Shown: piece after piece, positions 60,903 to 64,000 of the stretch
Numbering within the stretch: position 1 is the first letter of the stretch
Layout: every line of letters begins with the position of its first letter
NCBI GenBank assembly: GCA_963422705.1
Contig: OY730443.1
Location: 3,658,001-3,722,000 of the forward strand
DNA: 64,000 bases
Direction of reading: 5' to 3'
From: G963422705 sp963422705
GTDB lineage: Bacteria > Poribacteria > WGA-4E > WGA-3G
Notes under the pieces: model-generated
Told to the model about the DNA's origin: nothing
Seen by the model: only the letters and a program-made list of their open reading frames with translations
The model's database searches: none
Made by a program: the position numbers and the translations under genes

Positions 60903-63900
60903 TTAGGAGGGGAGCATCTTTGAATACCATCTTTGAATGTAGTTTGAAGGGATTTCACGGATAAAGATAGAGGCGTTACGCTCCCGGACATTAAAACGAT
61001 ACACAGTCGACGTAAAATAGAGTCGTTCTTTTGCGCGCGTCATTCCGACATAGAAGAGCCGTCGCTCCTCCTCAATTTCTTTTGGAGTGATATCCTTCTT
61101 CCACATTGGAAAGCTCCCTTCTTCCATGCCGAGAATGATGACAACAGGGAACTCTGTTCCCTTTGCTGCATGGAGTGTCATAAGGGTTAGCTGTTCCCGA
61201 TTCTCGTCTATTTCATCGCTACTTGTCATCAATTTTAGATAATCGAGGAAGTTTATCAATTGGGCTTCGCTTCCTCTCGCGTTGGGTGATATTGGTTTGA
61301 GGCAGAGTTTTTCAAAATTGGTAACGGCATTCTTGAATTGAGTACGCAAATTTTGCCATACTTCATCTTCATCGTTCTGTACCATTTCGGCTTCTGATAA
61401 TTCTTCAATAAATGTAGTAACCCGTTCCTGCTCGGGCGATTTCCAGGGTATCAGTTCTGCCCAATCTTTTTGTTCCTGATGTATTCGGACAAAACGTTTC
61501 GCGGCATTCAGAAGGGCCTTAATTGTCGGATTGTTTTGGGCGTGTGCCTTAGAAAGGATTCCAACTGCTACAAATGGGAGAAATTCCATTAAGGATTTCA
61601 CCTCGCGTTTTTGCGAATCCGCCTCGATGAGCTTTTTAAGGATTTTTCGATTCGTCTCTACATCTTCTAAGGCGTTGTGAAAGCGTTTGCTCTCGATTCC
61701 GAATCTCTCAGCGAGTGCTTCAAGGCTACACCGTTGCCGGGGATAAAGCCTCTGCGCTGTCTTAAGCGTATCGTAATGTAGGTTGTGTAGCCTCTGTGTT
61801 AAGTATTTTTCCATTTTCCGGTCAAGAATTTGATTATCAAATTCCGCCACGTTGTGCCCGATTAAGATTCTGTCTTGGATTAATTTACGGAATTTAGGCA
61901 GCACCATTTCAATACTCGGCGAGTTTTTCACTGCCTGTTCATCAATTCCGTGGATGCGTGTGCTTGATTTGGGGATATACCCTCCCGGCGGTTTCACCTT
62001 GTCATGGAGTTTTTCAATTTCATCGCCAATTGCGCTAAGGCGCATCGCGGCGAGCTCGACGATATTGGCCTTCTTCGGGTCAGTTCCTGTCGTCTCCAAG
62101 TCGTAGATAACCATGTCGGACAGATTAGGGCTTTCAAAGCGCCCTACGAGGCGTTGACACAGTTTTAGTACGGTAATGCTCCGAATTTGCGATGCGGATT
62201 CCAATTGCAGGAAATGAGTATCCTGTGTTGCTTCGTTCGCAGGTTTATCAAGAAAGTCCGTGTCGACGGTACCAATGAGAAGGACGCGTGAGGTGGTTTC
62301 TGCTGCTTCCAATTCACAAAAATCACCAATGAGGAGATGCACGCCTTGTTTCGCTAAGCGCGGCCTCCCGTTGCCACCTGGTAGAAATTGGGTGTTAACC
62401 GGCCGATTCAGATAGGTTTCAAGGGTTTGACGGAGGATGTGCGCCGCGCAATACTCGTCAATCCCGTAATTCGCAGTAATCTGAATGCGCTCACCGCTGT
62501 TAATTGCACTGTAAAGTACATCATTTCCCGCCAGCAAGTTTGGTACATCGGCATCCTTCTCAATTACCTCCAGTTCTTCTTTATGGTAGGGTGAACGAGC
62601 GAGTTCCACTATATCAAATAGTTTATCGACAATTTTTATGAGGTTCCCTGCTGCTTTTGAATGCGCGTAGGTTTTCAGTTCTGTGATATCCCACCAGAAT
62701 TGGCTAATATTTTTTCGCGTCAAAGGCCCAATATCTTTCTGATAGTCCGAAATGTTCTCCAAAAATTCCACGGGCCCAATATTTTTTCGCTTTGCAACCC
62801 ACTTAAGCCGTAAATGCGTTAAGTCATCAATCCGTTTTTCAGGAAAATTGATAGCGCGTTCCAAATCCGCGGGGGTTTGTGACTGCACAAGACTAAGGTA
62901 AGAAAGGATTGCCTTGCTATTTTCTTTCTGAAATGTATTTTTGGCCTGTATACGTTGGTATTCAATTTTTTCTTGTTGCAACTGTTCTTCCAACACATCA
63001 GCGATTCTATGCGTCCGATAGAGAACGGCAATGTCTCGATAGGAATATTTCTCCAGCATTATCAGTTTGCGGATAACCTGAATGATACCACGGGCTTCAT
63101 CCTTTGCGTCCCGAAAAGTATAGTGGAATATGTTTTGCCCGGTTTCTGTGTGCGTTTTCAGTGTGTTCCGGTTTTCGCGTCCTTCATTCTTCGCGATGAC
63201 TTTCTCCGCTGTCCGCAAGATTTTCTTGCTGCATCGGTAATGTTCATCTAATTCCACGATTTCCGGATTGAACGATGTCTTGAAACTTTCAACATACTGT
63301 GGGTTTGCTCCGCGCCAGCTGTAGATTGCCTGTTCTTCATCAGCAACTACCATCAAATTACCTGTCGGCGGTGGACATAATAGTTGTAATAAATGATACT
63401 GTGCTTTGTTCACATCATGATATTCATCAACAAGAATATAGCGGAGGGTTTCATGATAAGTTTTTCGAACAGATGGAACCTGTTCAAGCAGATTCACCGT
63501 GTTCACTATGATATCATCGAAATCAAGGGCGTTGTGTGCCGTGAGTTTATCGCGATAGACTTGAAGCGTACTGATAATATTTTCTTTCCGCTTTGAATTA
63601 TCGGTGCGTCCGGCATTCGCTCTGGCTGTTATCGTAACCTGTCTTTTCAAACTGTGCTCTATATCGCGTCCTGTCGGCGCCTGTAACTTTCCTTTTGCAT
63701 CGCTAATAATGTTTCTGAGTAACCAGTTCGGGTAGTCATCAGCACTCAGATTCCCCTCTCGAACGGCTTCGGTTAAGAGTTCATCTTGAACATCTTGGTC
63801 AAAAATCGTGAAGTTTTCACTTAGCTCGATTTCAGATGCGTGTTCTCGCAGTAACCCGACGCAGAAGCTGTGGAATGTGCAAACCTTCAGATTGGAGAAG

Positions 63901-64000
63901 TGCGGTTCACCGATTTTCGAATTCACTCCTTCCCGCATCTCCTGTGCGGCTTTGTTGGTAAACGTAATGGCGAGGATTTCCCCCGGTTTGACGCCATAAT
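60903..64000 (-). CDS. UvrD/PcrA-type helicase with nested DnaQ-like exonuclease, N-terminus cut
   Basis: At least 1031 residues; the 5' end with the Walker A motif lies beyond the window. Residue numbers count from the ATG at 63938, itself probably internal, since ITFTNKAAQEM (motif Ia) lies just before it. Helicase motifs: TFHSFC, ILVDEYHD near 170 (usually DEFQD), VVADEEQAIYSWRGA near 205, LDEHYRCSKK near 230 and AVLYRTHR. Motifs V and VI are near 920 and 965 (TLHAAKGTEFPVV, LFYVGMTRAKERL). Between the two helicase halves lies a DEDDh exonuclease at about 608-775: IYDLETTGTD (Exo I), IGHNVAEFDNQ (Exo II), HNALEDVETNR (Exo III). Before it, residues 480-600 form a segment I cannot assign. 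An SF1A helicase carrying its own nuclease suggests DNA end processing or repair. Confidence 0.88.
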   Translation of the reverse strand, partial: YGVKPGEILAITFTNKAAQEMREGVNSKIGEPHFSNLKVCTFHSFCVGLLREHASEIELSENFTIFDQDVQDELLTEAVREGNLSADDYPNWLLRNIISDAKGKLQAPTGRDIEHSLKRQVTITARANAGRTDNSKRKENIISTLQVYRDKLTAHNALDFDDIIVNTVNLLEQVPSVRKTYHETLRYILVDEYHDVNKAQYHLLQLLCPPPTGNLMVVADEEQAIYSWRGANPQYVESFKTSFNPEIVELDEHYRCSKKILRTAEKVIAKNEGRENRNTLKTHTETGQNIFHYTFRDAKDEARGIIQVIRKLIMLEKYSYRDIAVLYRTHRIADVLEEQLQQEKIEYQRIQAKNTFQKENSKAILSYLSLVQSQTPADLERAINFPEKRIDDLTHLRLKWVAKRKNIGPVEFLENISDYQKDIGPLTRKNISQFWWDITELKTYAHSKAAGNLIKIVDKLFDIVELARSPYHKEELEVIEKDADVPNLLAGNDVLYSAINSGERIQITANYGIDEYCAAHILRQTLETYLNRPVNTQFLPGGNGRPRLAKQGVHLLIGDFCELEAAETTSRVLLIGTVDTDFLDKPANEATQDTHFLQLESASQIRSITVLKLCQRLVGRFESPNLSDMVIYDLETTGTDPKKANIVELAAMRLSAIGDEIEKLHDKVKPPGGYIPKSSTRIHGIDEQAVKNSPSIEMVLPKFRKLIQDRILIGHNVAEFDNQILDRKMEKYLTQRLHNLHYDTLKTAQRLYPRQRCSLEALAERFGIESKRFHNALEDVETNRKILKKLIEADSQKREVKSLMEFLPFVAVGILSKAHAQNNPTIKALLNAAKRFVRIHQEQKDWAELIPWKSPEQERVTTFIEELSEAEMVQNDEDEVWQNLRTQFKNAVTNFEKLCLKPISPNARGSEAQLINFLDYLKLMTSSDEIDENREQLTLMTLHAAKGTEFPVVIILGMEEGSFPMWKKDITPKEIEEERRLFYVGMTRAKERLYFTSTVYRFNVRERNASIFIREIPSNYIQRWYSKMLPS

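Noticed and set aside
1..64000. CRISPR arrays, tRNA and rRNA genes, insertion sequences, prophage.
   Set aside because: No regularly spaced repeats, no tRNA T-loop consensus with a plausible cloverleaf, and no transposase, integrase or phage structural protein was seen on either strand.
1..64000. Possible over-representation of GGTACC.
   Set aside because: About 25 sites by eye against about 16 expected is too small a difference to claim without a proper count.

Overview
Composition is near 50% GC and gene density is high. The window looks like a bacterial chromosome from the Candidatus Poribacteria or a nearby Planctomycetes/FCB-type lineage; this is inference. The clues are a DUF1549/DUF1553 protein, a CRTAC1-type FG-GAP protein, an FGly-type sulfatase, a mannonate-dehydratase-like enzyme, a double-length UvrA, a PorX-like REC-PglZ regulator and many secreted repeat proteins. 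I see no phage, insertion sequence, CRISPR array, tRNA or rRNA.

Layout. 1-1184: 3'-truncated fumarase, divergent from the rest. 1639-6539: tight four-gene operon (degenerate class II aldolase-like protein, coiled-coil protein, CapA-like lipid- or wall-associated protein, polytopic membrane protein). 6757-16932: DUF1549/DUF1553 protein, Era, fused double UvrA, J-domain protein. 17373-21766: two paralogous secreted proteins, an FGE-family lipoprotein without catalytic cysteines, an FG-GAP/ASPIC protein. 21966-25063: small orphan gene, an enolase-superfamily gene on the minus strand, a serine hydroxymethyltransferase-type PLP enzyme. 25390-29406: compact operon of repeat proteins (ankyrin; WD40; ankyrin fused to the helix-hairpin-helix part of a family X DNA polymerase; MORN-like repeats plus zinc ribbon). 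29556-34921: outer-membrane DUF5916 protein, DprA, a zinc-ribbon membrane protein and several gene fragments, including a chimeric scar made from pieces of the upstream genes. 35569-43016: Ig-like lipoprotein, ECF sigma/anti-sigma pair, 1561-residue TPR protein. 43139-54504: aminotransferase, then a long minus-strand block: guaA coupled to OmpA-like and DUF4398 envelope genes, the classical rng-rplU-rpmA operon, and a PorX-like regulator with its histidine kinase. 54859-64000: HAD enzyme and nucleotide-sugar-type epimerase (plus strand), then a minus-strand row of ThiF/MoeB-like protein, conserved unknown, mannonate-dehydratase-like enzyme, sulfatase and a large UvrD-type helicase with an exonuclease domain nested inside it, cut by the window end.

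The strongest whole-window signal is not a gene. The tetranucleotide GATC is almost absent: about 18 sites by eye where about 250 are expected. There are none at all in the first 18.4 kb, which suggests long-term exposure to a GATC-targeting restriction system. The few sites cluster around the TPR gene and around the sulfatase/mannonate-dehydratase genes. Other points of interest are the ankyrin-PolX fusion operon, the nested helicase-exonuclease, the chimeric scar at 34.6-34.9 kb, and a series of near-consensus sigma-70 promoters, one of which implies a leaderless message.
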